Shown in pieces: positions 1 through 11,763 of a stretch of 64,000 nt of DNA. A model generated the notes under the pieces. It made no database searches. It saw nothing but the letters and a program-made list of their open reading frames with translations, and was not told the origin of the DNA. Source of the stretch: Kryptolebias marmoratus (taxonomy: Eukaryota > Chordata > Actinopteri > Cyprinodontiformes > Rivulidae); contig NC_051431.1 of assembly GCF_001649575.2 (NCBI RefSeq), positions 5,279,551 through 5,343,550 on the forward strand, written 5' to 3'. How positions within the stretch are numbered: the first letter of the stretch is position 1; each line of letters starts with the position of its first letter. The position numbers and the translations under genes were made by a program.

Positions 1-1048
1 ATTTGTTGAGTAAGATATTCAGCTGCTGCCCTTTTTAACAGCCCAAAGTTTCCTGACCAACTTCACGTTAATAACCAATCGGCCCCAGAGTCTGCCGTTG
101 TGTTGTTGCTCGGAATTTATTTGTCCTCCTATAAATTATTCAGTATTTTGCATCGACTAACTGCCATACCTTTAAGGTTGTGGATCCAAGACCTTGCCAC
201 ACCTTGCATGTTAAAACGACCAGGCTAGCAAGGTGGGAGACAATCCCAAAATGACCTGAACTTTAGTAGACTTATCCTGACAAGAATAACTTCTCTCATA
301 TGTCCTTATTTATTTATTGTTGAGTTTTCTTTTGTTGTTTAGGGGCACTGGAATATTTTCCGTCTTAATTTGCACTAAGTCTGTTGCTGTCTGAATGATG
401 CAGTAGCAGCTTGTTGGGCCGAGCATCTGATTATTGCACAGTGGAGGGCTCCTTTGTTGTCAGGCCAACATAGTGTGAGGTATTGTGGCCTGTCACCATC
501 AGGATGTCAATGCAGATCCCTGGTCCATCTGTCTATAGACAACTACTGTGAGGGCACATGCCACCCCCTCTGACACTCAATGCAATTACAAGTGCCTGGC
601 AGTGTGCGCAGCTTGTAGCTAAGCTAATACAAGCTCACACTGAATCTTATTGCTCCCATACACTCTCTGTTCTTGTCAGGAAATTAAGCTGAACCCATGC
701 ATGACAGTTTTATTGTTGTTGAGGACACTCCAGACAAATATCATTTCATTGTCCATTAATATATTTTTTGTTTTTAAGGGTCAAGGCTGCATTAATTGGT
801 GAGCCAACTCAACAGGAAGGCATCAAAGAAAGAAGTAAATGTATTAACAAAATCACTAGTATTAAAGTATTAATAAAAGCATTTAAAAAGCACCAAATAC
901 AGTCACCTATGTATTCTAAATGTAGTGTGACATTAAACAAAAGGCAATAATAGAATCTGATTGATATTGAGCACTTTGAATAGCAGATTTAATAAATGCT
1001 TAGCTCAAGTAATTTGTCATTTACTACTATTAGACACAATATAATGTA
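1..1048. other. Unique non-coding DNA with a conserved-element-like block
   Basis: No gene or repeat is recognised here. About 440-700 is of higher sequence complexity than its surroundings, with a mixed-base stretch around the words AATGCAATTACAAG and AGCTAAGCTAATACAAGC, which is the style of vertebrate conserved non-coding elements. The open frame at 768-950 is short, has no recognisable motif and sits in AT-rich DNA, so it is not called a gene. Confidence 0.4.
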
Positions 1049-1840
1049 ATTAAAAGTCTAGCATTCCTTGAAGGAATGCATATCGCCTGCTGCCTTTTAT
1101 GCCAGAGTTTCAAATTAAGATAATCTGATTATGAGAAATTACATATTTATAGACAGCCTGTTTAAAATAACATTACGTGCAATCTCATTATTGTGCAATA
1201 TCTTGCATGACCTTGCATGAACTATTAGTGCTTGGAGTATGAGTTGAGGATGACCCTCAGCTACTACTACAAATATTAGCTCCATCTCAGGTAAATTCCC
1301 CAAGGTGCAGGAATGTTTTGTGTAGGCTTAGGTTAATTAGCTGTGGCTGCTATCTTGAAGTGAGTTGACTCGAAAAGCTTACCAGTTTTAGATGTAAATC
1401 CCACGATTATTTTCTGAAAGTTGCATTAAAACTGTTCTTGATTTTTTTTTTACTAATAGACTCACACAGTTGCCTTTAATAGTTATTGACAAAGTTTTAA
1501 ATACGGATCTTGTATGATCAGTTAGTGCTCAAAGTCTAGGTTGGGGATCAGTCTCAACTACTACCACGTCAAATTTTAGGTCAATATCTAATAAAATGAC
1601 TAAGCTATAGACTTTTTTTGTGTTTGTTGTGAGTTCTTTGCTGTAGCAGCCAACTTGAGTTGGGTTGACTCCAAAAGTTAATCACTTGTAGATGTCAACC
1701 CAATTCGTTTCCTTTTGAAGGTTTCTTTAAAATCTGTTCAATGATTCTTGAGCTGTTTTGGTGATTGTAAAGACAAACAAACACAAACATGCACACACAC
1801 ACATACAGACACGAACAAACATATTATTATTCTACTTTTA
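1049..1840 (-). repeat. Family R repeat, two internal units
   Basis: This is a minus-strand copy that enters by its tail. The conserved end is followed by the palindrome GCATTCCTTGAAGGAATGC at 1061-1079, the best preserved in the window. Two internal units follow, shown by matching boxes about 300 bp apart near 1351 and 1651 (reverse complement of the AAGATGGC-like box) and by two copies of the 'ctcagctactac' segment. It ends at the CA-rich head near 1790-1840. No coding capacity is seen. Confidence 0.85.
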
Positions 1841-2465
1841 ACCATTAAAAATAGAGAGACATGTTTCCTGCTACCAACAGGGGCCACCACAAGATGAAGT
1901 TTTCTACTGCTGGTTTAAAGCTTGAATAAACTTTCTGATCAAAGTGTAACTTTCGATAAGTATTTTTACACATACCTAAATATACCATGAGGATCCAGTA
2001 ATCATTCATGTAAACTTAATTGTGTCAGATGTGGTTGTGAATTTTTATTGAGGTGATGATTAATTGGGAGTGTGTTGAAGAAACAGTTTTTACACGTTAA
2101 CATAACAATTTCCCTCAGAGAATAATTTTTTTATACCTATCTAGAATGATGTTGACTCACACATGACATAAACCACTTGACACTGTTCTGTGGATTCGTC
2201 TTCCTCTTTCTTTATTATTGTTATTATGACAGCATTATATGGGGTAACTCTGCCTAAGAAAACTTTCAAACAAATATTTATTAATTTATTCATTGTATTA
2301 TTAAATAATCCCGTCAGGTGATTTTTAGAATTTTCTCTTATATGTACTGCTTTTAATTAGGACAAGTATATTTCTACCGAATACTGTAGATTCAGTACAA
2401 AATTTAGAAGATTAGATCTGAGTGGATTTGAGCACGCACTCCCCCGAAAAACAGACAAACAAACA
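1841..2465. other. AT-rich non-coding DNA, nothing recognised
   Basis: AT-rich unique sequence between two family R copies. I see no exon, repeat or regulatory site that can be supported. Confidence 0.4.
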
Positions 2466-2800
2466 AATTAATGGCCATTAAGGAATATATATGGCCCACC
2501 TTTCATGTCAGTTTTAAACTAAGATCATCATATGTTGACAAATGACAACATTGCAGACTTTTGATCAAACGTGAAAATTGTAAATGACTTTCAGCCACTA
2601 CCACATCAAATAGCACAATATTAGTAAAACTGGCTGAATTATAAGAAGATTTATGTTTTCTAAGGCTTGTTGGCTGTGGAGGCCATCTTGAATTCTGTTT
2701 GTACCAAAGTTTAATCAGTTGTACAAGTAAATCCAATTATGATTTCCTGAAAATTTAATTTAAATACATTAAATGATTCATTAGATATTTTGCAAACAGA
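2466..2800 (-). repeat. Family R repeat, one unit, degraded
   Basis: A single-unit minus-strand copy. Its tail (ATTAATGGCCATTAAGG) is degraded and the palindrome is lost. The rest of the order is kept: the 'actaagatcatca' segment, a 'cactaccacatcaaat' segment, the box GAGGCCATCTTGAAT near 2680, then the unit's end. The open frame at 2503-2736 is only the repeat read on the minus strand. Confidence 0.75.
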
Positions 2801-3585
2801 TAGACAATTAATGTCAGTTTTTAACAAAGATCATTGAGCTACTGATTTTTAGTGAAAGTATTTATTAAACGCTATTCTCATGTAATCTTTATTTATTTTA
2901 AAAAATATGTCAGGAAAATGTTAAAATAAATAAAATGCACCCGTAACTCAGTTTCAGACTGTGCTGGACAGAAATAATTCAATAATTTATTTAAAAATCT
3001 AATAATCTTGCATTTTGCTTTACATCCTGGCCCCTTTTCCTGCTTTATATTTCAGAAAAACTTTAGTGTCTGACCATTTACTGTCACCATGTGCTGATGT
3101 TAGCATTTTTTCCTTTTAAACATTTTTGCAGCGGTACAGTAGTGCTGAGGTGATGGCTGCAAGCAAACCATCTTATTCTTTTCTTTTTTTTCCATCCAAA
3201 TTTATTCAGGCAGGAATTGCTGGCCACACAAGCTCATTCCTCACTCTCTTGATACCCCAGATTCAAAGTGCAGCCACTTCTGTGAACTTCCCAATCCTGC
3301 GCTGCAGCTCTCATCATGGAGCAGTTTGCTCTGGAGCAGATGAAGGTTATGTGGCTTGCTTGGAGGCAGCCTTAAGGAAATCATGGAGCATATTTTCCCA
3401 GATGATGCTTGGATTTGAACAGCTCACCTTTGGCTTATAAGTCTACACTAGCTTACTGATTTCTTTGTACAAATCCAATTTTCAAAAATGTTGGAAAATG
3501 TTTCGGTATGCAACACAGAATTAAATATGTAACCTGTATGTTTTTGCCTTATTTACAAACCAAGTAAAAACACTCAAAGAATTCA
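2801..3585. other. Unique DNA with an unsupported 104-codon open frame
   Basis: The notable part is 3126-3440, an open frame preceded by a pyrimidine tract ending in TTTTTGCAG, which resembles a splice acceptor. The frame has no recognised domain, is rich in Ser and Ala, and its first methionine lies at the would-be splice junction. No downstream donor or partner exon is visible. I treat it as chance but worth an alignment. The rest is AT-rich with no features. Confidence 0.3.
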
Positions 3586-4500
3586 AGGCCGAGGATTTCT
3601 GAAAGGAATGCATATTGCCCGCTGCCTTTCATGTCAAAGTTTTAAAATAAAATCATTTTATGTTGAGAAATGAAGGAGTTGTTGCTGTTTTCAGTTACAT
3701 TCAACATTACAAGTTGTCACGCTAAGAATACATTGTGATGAGGATGAGTCTCATCTACTGCCATGTTAAAATTTAGCTCAGGCTCTCTAATATTGACTGA
3801 ATTCTATTTATTTTTGTGCTGGCTAATGTTGCTTAGCTGTGGTAATCATCTCGACTTGGACTGACTTCAGAAGGTAATAGGTTGTAGATGTACATCCAAT
3901 GATTACTTTCTAAAAATTTCATTAAAATCCCTCCAGTGGTGTCTGACATCTTTTGCTAACAGAGTTAACTCCAACAGTTAATGCTGAAGTTTTAGGCAAA
4001 GATGTCATGCAATGAGAAACACTCAAAATATGTTTTGAATGACTATCTGCTCCAACTATGCCACAATTTAGAACAAAATCTGTAAAAATTGACTGAAATA
4101 TAGCCATGTTTGTTCTCTAAGATCAGTTGGTTGTGGTAGCCATCTTGAATTGGGTTAACTTTATGAGTTAATCAGTTGTAGGGGTATCAATCAATTATTA
4201 TTTCCTGAATGTTTTATTAAAATCTATCCAGTAATCCATGACATATTTTGCTTACAGACAGAGCTGACCCCAAAAAACTGATGGCAAAATTTTAAGTAGC
4301 GATCTTGAGCAATCTGTTGGCACTCAGAATGTGTTGCAGATAAGTCTCAGCAACTACCACACCAGATTATAGGTCTATATCTGTAAAACTGATGAAAATA
4401 TAGCCATGTTTGTGTTTTTAAGGTAATTTAGTATTTTGGTAACAGACTGACATGTGAGCACACACGCAGACACAAGCAGAAACATAATCACACACTTTGC
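3586..4500 (-). repeat. Family R repeat, three internal units
   Basis: One of the longest copies. The tail (GAAAGGAATGCATATTGCCC) is followed by three successive units. Matching boxes occur near 3845 (degraded), 4140 (CCATCTTGAATTGGGTTAAC) and in the final partial unit up to 4420. The CA/GA-rich head ends near 4500 with 'cacactttgcctttcagcag'. The boxes are about 290 bp apart. The open frame at 3922-4107 is internal to the repeat and not a gene. Confidence 0.85.
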
Positions 4501-6136
4501 CTTTCAGCAGTGATCAAACTTTCTTTTTATAAGAATTGAATATCCAAACTGCTTATTGAGGAGGACTCGTGCAGTTTTATAAGTACGTTGTATTTTGAAT
4601 AAACATGTTTTTTATTTTGTTTGTTTGTTTTTTGCAGCTTCGCTTTCTCAAAAAAAGGTTATGACTTTTTCAAATATTTTTAATACAATTGAGATCCCAC
4701 TTTTTTCTGTGAAGTAAAGGTTCCAGTGAATTGCAGATACAGATCTTTATTTTTGTGGGATGCATTTAAGAAAACACAACTTTTCATTTAAAAATGAGTT
4801 TAATTTTCATTACTAGAGTAGTAAAAAACTTAAAACCGGTTTTCTTTTACAGAAAACAGAATGCTGCTTTGAATGAATTACAAACCTTATGATTAGTTTT
4901 CCTTGAACAGCCTTATTCCTACAAGAAGTCTTTGTGAAAACCGATGATAAGAAAACCCTTTGAACTATTAGGAATATTTAGAACTTTATAAAATTACGAG
5001 ACAAAAGTTGTGCACAAACAACTTTCAGCTTCACTATAATGCAGAACTATAACAGCAGATGTTACCCTTTCATAAAATAGATTCTGTTTTACATGCAAAC
5101 AAAACAATCCTCTGTTTAGAAATGATTTTCACATTTACAAAATCATAAATCACAAGATGTAAAATATAAATTCACAGTTAAAATCCCTGGCAATTTATGC
5201 TTCCCCTCTGCATGCATTTCCTGTCAACTCGTTAAATGAACTAAACAAGATAACCAACTGCAATTGCAAATAATCACCATTTGACACAAAAACGGGGGGA
5301 AGAAATGTACTTTCTCAGATAAAAGGAACTGTCAGGACGGATGAGAGTATTATCAATCCAATCTAATCTCTCACACTCAGTCATTACATCAATATGCTGA
5401 GGGTGCATCCTCATGCACAGACTAAGCTAAAAAAAAAAAAAAAATCACTTTAAGGCAGTCTGTTCTCCAGTTTGAGTGTAGCGCTTTTATTATAAAAGAT
5501 TATCATCCTGTAAAATGTGACATTTTCAGCAATTAGAAAAATTACAGCTGCTATGTCAGACTGCCAGGCCATAAGAGTTAAATGCAGTTAAATGCAGGAC
5601 ATTCAGAAACAATTTAGACACGCTGAGAATCAACTGTATACTCCTTCAACAAGTTCTGCATTTATATAAACATATTTATCCTTGCAGGCTTAATAGATTC
5701 AGACCCAGACAGACGACTATTTTCCTTCTGCCTGTAAAGTTTCTGTATTTCATACTGATTTAGCTTTGCGCTCTGATGCTTGTGCAGTAAAATGATGAAG
5801 GTTGTTTGAACGAGCACCCTCCATATTCAAGCGAAGAGAATTTCTGAACAAAGCAGACAGGTAATTATGTAATATTTGTATTGACAGTCATGTGTTAAGC
5901 AAAACAGACCTCTAGATATATAAAAAAATACTTTTTTTGATGAAAAGGCCTAATCTTTGAATGTTAAATAAATATATGTGTATTTTGATTTGATTGTTAC
6001 ATTTAAATTAGTGATTTGAAATGTTTCTTTTGTTAATCAAACTATTCAAAGTGATTACTAAAAAATGAACATAAAATATGGCAAATTAGAGGTAATTATT
6101 TTTTACATATAGAATGGTTTTAAAGCTGCTCTCTTT
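4501..6136. other. AT-rich non-coding DNA, nothing recognised
   Basis: Unique, very AT-rich DNA with a 17-base A run at 5429-5445. I see no gene, no open frame of note and no recognised repeat. Confidence 0.4.
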
Positions 6137-6171
6137 AGGCAAAAGTGAGAGATAATAATTTTGCCTGTTTG

Positions 6172-6209
<38 letters not shown>

Positions 6210-6770
6210 GGGGGGGGGGGTATGCGTGTGTGTCCATTGGTCTGTACTGTTTGTCAAATATCTTATGAACCACTGGACTGAATGAGACTCAGAAAATAAT
6301 CATTCAATGAGCATCTAAAGGAGATTATCTATTGGAGTCAATCACATTCAAGATGGCTGCCACCAACTTTTGTGAACACAAATATTACTATAACTGTTTA
6401 CAGATATTGTGTTGAAATGCACAATATCTGTAAAAAGCTTAGACTCAGACTCTTAGCACTGACAGGCAGAGTAAGATCTGGTTCTAAAACTTTGCCAACT
6501 ACTAGAGTCAATTCTGTCTGTTAGCAAAATATCTCATGAGCCACTGAATACATTTTATTGAAACTTTCAGAAAACATGTGTATATCCATAACTAAATAAA
6601 TTTTGGAGTCAACCCAATTCAAGATGGCCACCACAGCAAATAGACCTTAGCAAACACAAAAATGACTGTAGCCCAGCCAGTTTTACAGATATTGAGCTAA
6701 AAACTGGTGTGGTAGTAGCTGAGAGTCATTACCAGCACATACGCCAAGTGCTACATGTAGGCAATGAATT
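6137..6770 (+). repeat. Family R repeat, two units, tail missing
   Basis: This copy begins with the head (AAAAGTGAGAGATAATAATT) and a GT microsatellite. Two units follow, with AAGATGGC boxes at 6349-6363 and 6620-6634. The second unit keeps 'ggtgtggtagtagctgagag', then the copy stops near 6770 without the palindromic tail, so it is 3'-truncated. Confidence 0.85.
6171..6220. repeat. (GT)n microsatellite followed by a G run
   Basis: A GT dinucleotide tract (6171-6208, one GC interruption) is followed by 12 Gs. It lies in the GT-rich head of a family R copy, where other copies also carry GT tracts, so the repeat probably seeded it. Confidence 0.95.
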
Positions 6771-7397
6771 ATGAATCATAGCAAATCATAGGTAATTCAT
6801 TTTTTTTAACATATAGAGTGGTTTAAAAGCTGTATCCAGAAAACTACACTACAAAGCCTGAACGACATCTGCTTGCAGGTCATGCTTGCTCTCTCTTTTT
6901 TAATTTGTTCCTTACTACGCATACAAATTACCTGTAAAACTTCACAGCATGAACTTGAATATTTGACAGTGAGATTATAAGAGTGTACACCTTTTGCAGT
7001 TGAGGGTTTTTATTATTCGTTGTAACCATTTGTAAATAGATTTAAAGGTACCTTCGAAGCTGAATTGTAAAGGACTTTGATTCTAAATAAAGAGGTGCTT
7101 CAGAATAAAACCACTTGTTTTGCGAAGTGATTGAAGATGCAACTTTGGCTATAAGTTTCCACAGTCAAGCCTCTTCACTCAACTTCTTTTATGCCCTCAT
7201 TCAGCTGTCAGATAAATGCTTAGTAAACAATACACTAATGAACAAGCTTTTTTCTCTTCAATTTGTCAAGCTTCTTTCTGGTCAAAGTCAACTGAACTGT
7301 CAGGAACCTATGAGCTCATTTCCATATTGTTTGCAGTTGTATAATGACTCAAAATTAGCTTCTAATTAAATCTGAGAAATTCACACTTGAGTGCAGA

Positions 7398-7431
<34 letters not shown>

Positions 7432-8754
7432 TATGCACACACACTTCTATATTTGTGATGGCTGCATCGACTGAATTTCAGTTTGTTGTTCTTCAAAGCT
7501 GTGGAAGAAAATAATGAGTGGCATACTCAAGGAAAAATGTGTCATATAGGGTTAGTTTGAGCAAAAGTTATTAGTGTTTGTCAGGAACAGATTACAGAAA
7601 TTATGTTTGATGTGTACACACACACACACACAAACCTGCTGAGTTAAAGAAACAGCTGAATTTGTAATCCAGTGTTGTGTCAAATTTGGACCAAGCTAAC
7701 CCCGTCTATATTTAATTCATTGGGTTATCAGTTTGGCCCAGCATACTGGGTTAAGTTTTCAACCCAGCAGTTTATTGTACATTTTTTATTACCATTGTCT
7801 GATTTAAATCTACAAATTTAGGTGTGATTTATCTGAACTTTTATAAAAAAAAAGCTGCTGGTGTTTTTGTCCTTGATATGTTTTAAGGTTCTGTTATGAA
7901 AAACAGAAATTGTGCGGCCTTGCTTTAATCCTATTGATTCTGTTATGCATGTTTTTACTCCCTCAGCATTTAAAATGTGCTTCTCTTCCACTTTGTCTTT
8001 TCCTGCCTACAACTGCATGGTGCCTGCTCTGAGAAATCACTTATCAATAACTTTTACTTGTTGGCACATGCAATCCATCAACAAACATGGAACCACTAAT
8101 GTAAAACAGCAGTAATTTGGTGGTATTTCTTTTCTCATGTGATTCTTTTTCACAGTCTAAACTGGTTTTATCAATTGACTTTTCATTTTTTTTCTTTTCC
8201 CCTCTTATAAAAAAATGCCTCTTTTGATGTTTGGTAATTGCACTGTAAGCTCATCAAGGCAATTTGCTAATTTACTGCACAATATAAGTGCACTCTTGTA
8301 CACTACACATCTACTTGCGCTCTATTGAGGCAGATGGTTTCATTTGTATTTCATTTCATTCTCCTCACTGATCAGTTATTTAAATTTGCATTTAAATGTG
8401 TTTGACCTTGAGATGTTGCGCGTGCTGCCTCCTCTAAGTTGCTTCACACCTTTAATTGGCTAATTATTTTGGGTTTTGTGCTCAGCCCGCTTCATTATAC
8501 TTTGTGTGTTTTTGCTTTTTTATGTGTTTTTAGTGAGAGGTGATTAGGCGAGAGATTTGTAGGTGTTGAATCTGTGTGTTGTTGTTGTTGTTTTGCTCTA
8601 ATTTTGCTTTAAATTAATTTGAATCATCTTTAAATTTGTTTTTAAACCACAGAAACCTGGCAAATGCTGTTGTTCACCTTTTTAGGCAGCAGGTTAGAAG
8701 AGAAACATTGTTCATAATGATCCACTGAGTGTAAGATTTAGTGCATAGTATATT
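6771..8754. other. AT-rich non-coding DNA with dinucleotide repeats
   Basis: Unique DNA holding a (GT)14 tract at 7401-7428 and a short CA tract near 7616-7632. Small open frames (7115-7369, 7912-8115) have no recognised motif and no splice-site support. Confidence 0.4.
7401..7428. repeat. (GT)14 microsatellite
   Basis: Fourteen uninterrupted GT units in unique DNA. Confidence 0.95.
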
Positions 8755-9520
8755 CAATTTATAATAATAATAATATATGGGATGTTGAAGAAAATCAGAA
8801 GATACGAAGGAACACAGTCATGCAGTGATTTGTAGGCAAGAAAGAGAGTTTTGTAATGAATATGAGATTTAACTGGAAGCCAGTGAAGCTCGATGAGAGT
8901 TGGAGGGATGTGTTGCCAGCATCTGGCACAGGTGAGAACCCTGGCAGTAGAGTTTTGGACATACTGAAATACATCAAGAGCTTTTCTAGGCATCCCATAC
9001 AAGATTTCACTGCAGTAGTCCAAAGGGGAGGTGGTGAAGGGAAATTAAAGGTTTTCTGCCACAGAGTCTAGGAGCGACTGCTGGAGTATTGAGACGTTTT
9101 AGGTGAATAAAAGCAGATTTTGTAACAAATTTGATATGTAATTCAAGAAAGAGTGGACTTCGGGATAACATCAAGGTTCCAAACCTCAGAGGACAGACAG
9201 ATGGAACACCCATTTTGATCCAGAAGAATGTCTGGGGGGGGGGATATAAATGCATATAAATGCAACTTGAGTCCATGCAAGGTGACAATGTGACCAAGGG
9301 ATGTCATGTAAATGAAAAAGAGGAGAGGTCCAAGAACAGATTTTTGAGGTACTTCTTGATTAATCAGAGCTGTAGGGGAGTGGGAGTTTTCGATATTGAC
9401 AAACTGCTTCTGACCGGCCAGGTAAGATTGGAACCAGGAGAGAGCTGTACCGAGAATGATAAATAGTCTTGCTGAAAGGAATCTCAGCAGAGGAGTTAAA
9501 TCTACTGATCTCGCCACAAA
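8755..9520 (-). pseudogene. LINE (L2-like) reverse transcriptase pseudogene
   Basis: Minus-strand remains of a non-LTR retrotransposon reverse transcriptase, which in an intact element would copy the element's RNA at the target site. At 9517-9300 I see GTALSWFQSYL and VPQKSVLGPLLFFIYM, matching the L2/Maui-type palm segment, where the usual Gly of the PQG motif is Lys. The frame then breaks at a C/G-run near 9235-9243, exactly where the catalytic YADD should be, so that motif is gone. Downstream, in two other frames, come HLKRLN, LDYCSEILYG-like sequence, YVQNSTARVL and LHWLPVKSHIHYKTL, the typical C-terminal end. The copy is 5'-truncated, frameshifted and ends in a short ATT-rich tail near 8760-8775. 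It is inactive. The L2 assignment rests on remembered family motifs; the LINE identity is much firmer. Confidence 0.85.
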
Positions 9521-10139
9521 CTTAGGACATGTAGATTTAAACTACAAACCAAGCCTGGGAAATCTGTGTGAAATTAAATAATGTTTACTTGTTGGTCTGT
9601 GTTAACATGAGCTGTTGAATACTTTAGAAATGCACAGAAGCAGAAGTACTAAGCTCTGTAATCAAAACTTTGACAAATGTCTTGGCCATAGAAACCATCA
9701 GTATCTACAGCTCATCTATAGCTGATGGATGTTCATGTTTGTGTTTCTATATCCAGTTTTGTATGTGCAGCCTGCAGTAAGTGCCTCTTAACCTTGAGTT
9801 AAACATTGCAGCTTCCCTTTGGTAACATAGATGGATGTGTTTAAAAGCAGAGCGGGTGCTTTTTGTGTTAAAGATGCTTTCATACTTGGGCTTCTTTTTG
9901 ATTTTGTTCAGATAGTTATTGTGTGACATTGGACTGCGGTGTATAAAGACAGTTATGAAGGCAAACCTCACCGATATGTGACAGAACATTTATTTATAAC
10001 TGTAATTAAATAACAATAATTAATCATTTTTGGCCTTTCCTGAAGTCAGGTTAAAAAAAAAATCTCTTCAGAAATCAACTTGTTTACACACTTCCAGTTT
10101 TCTGCTACAAATTACATTTTAATTTGATATCTCACCAGG

Positions 10140-10480
10140 TTTTTCAGCCAACCTTGAAAGGTTGAGGTCCTCCTCATCAGGAACACTGGCCTGCAGTGAT
10201 GATCCCTGCAGCCTCGAACAGGCTTAATGCCAGAGAGCTGTCACATCACAATAACAGTTTGTCATTTTGCTCAGCCAACCACCTGGGCACATACCGTGAC
10301 CTCAGAGAGGACTTCTTATGCCCCATAAGCTGTTGACACTGACAGGCACATCTTTGTTTAACAAGGACACACATGAGCAGCATTTGGGTTTGGTTTATGT
10401 AATGTAAATATTCAAAGACGATGGGCGTTGGCCTCTTACGGATCTGTGACGAAAGCTTTTCTAATGGCTAAGATCTGAGG
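10140..10480. other. Candidate conserved non-coding element
   Basis: Higher-complexity unique sequence with no open frame and no repeat similarity to the rest of the window. It includes TCACATCACAATAACAG and GGTTTATGTAATGTAAATAT, AT-rich words set in balanced sequence as often found in developmental enhancers. Conservation cannot be tested from one sequence. Confidence 0.25.
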
Positions 10481-11725
10481 AGGAAGAATTGGTCTGTCAG
10501 TCGATTCATGTCAGTATATCATCAGAATAATATTCATCTTCATTATATCTCTTTAGTAATATAAACTATAAACATAGTTTGCAGGTCTATGCTGCTTTAA
10601 ACTTTAGTTTTGTATGTAATGAATGTCTAATGAGAAATATTTGTCTATTTTTCAGTCAAAATGTATTTGGCTTAGAAACTTTTCCTCTGTAGATGCTGGG
10701 GAAAAGTTTTCTTCTGTTTCTTTTAGTTTTTCTGTGCTTGTTATTCTGATTACAGTGTTCCCCAGGGTTTTATTGCAGGTTTTTGGCTCTACAGGCAAAA
10801 TTTTATCATCAAGTTTTAGGACCCTTTTAATAGACTGGTCTGCACTCAGACTGAGCATCTTCATCTTGTTTACTGTCTGTGCTTTTCAGAATCCTGTAGC
10901 ACCTGCAAACAAGACCATCTGCTTGTGTGTCAGGAAGTGGAAACATTAACTCGCTTTTATTTCAGACTAACAAGAAGACTCCAGGAGAAAATAATCACAG
11001 CTTTAAGGCTCCTCAGACAGCTGACTTTCTATTTTTGTCTCTAATTAGACTAAAGTTTTAACTGATGTTATTATATCTCAGAATTCAATATTGGAGGTGC
11101 ATGACTCTATAAACGTAGAACATTGACATCACATTGGACGAGGCAGCAATTAAACTGCAACAGTGGACATTGGCATTTAGCAACTTATAATAGAGCTCCT
11201 GAGATGAGAAGCAGAGTAATCGGATTACACAAAACATGAGACGAGGAATCAGATATAAATAGAATCAATTCTCACCTTAAAAAGCTGTTTGAAAGTTGTT
11301 TTTTTAGCATTCGTGACTGTTTTTTATTTTGTTTTTGTTTTGTTCTATGGTTTTAAAGACTTGTGAGATTAATCATTACAGTAACTGAAATGTGGAACTG
11401 TCATGTTTAATTAGACCACACGTTAGGATGTTTTTTTCTCAAAGCAAACAACAGATCACAATTTTTGCTTTCCCGAATTTAGATGTACAAAAAAATTAAG
11501 TAAATTGAATGATAGATTCAAGACAAGATGCTAATTACTGCATTTAATTATTTTCATGAAGAAATGTTTTATTATTTTGTCAGCAAAAGACACGAGTTCT
11601 GACTGTGAAAAAGATTTGATGCAAATCTAAAGTCTTTCTGCATAAAGCTTTAAAAACCTCAGCTGAACAGATCAGACATGATAAAAGTTAGGATATACTT
11701 AACTAAAATAAACTAATGGCACCGG

Positions 11726-11763
11726 AAGGCTAACTAAGAGTACCAAGGCTAACTAAGAGTTAA
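11726..11763. repeat. Two-copy 19-bp direct duplication
   Basis: AAGGCTAACTAAGAGT occurs twice, 19 bp apart, inside a stretch (about 11690-11880) rich in 'aactaa' and 'gctaa' words. Confidence 0.8.

Noticed and set aside
9143..9517. 124-codon minus-strand frame taken as a host gene
   Set aside because: Its motifs are those of a LINE reverse transcriptase, the catalytic YADD is lost, and the rest continues in other frames.
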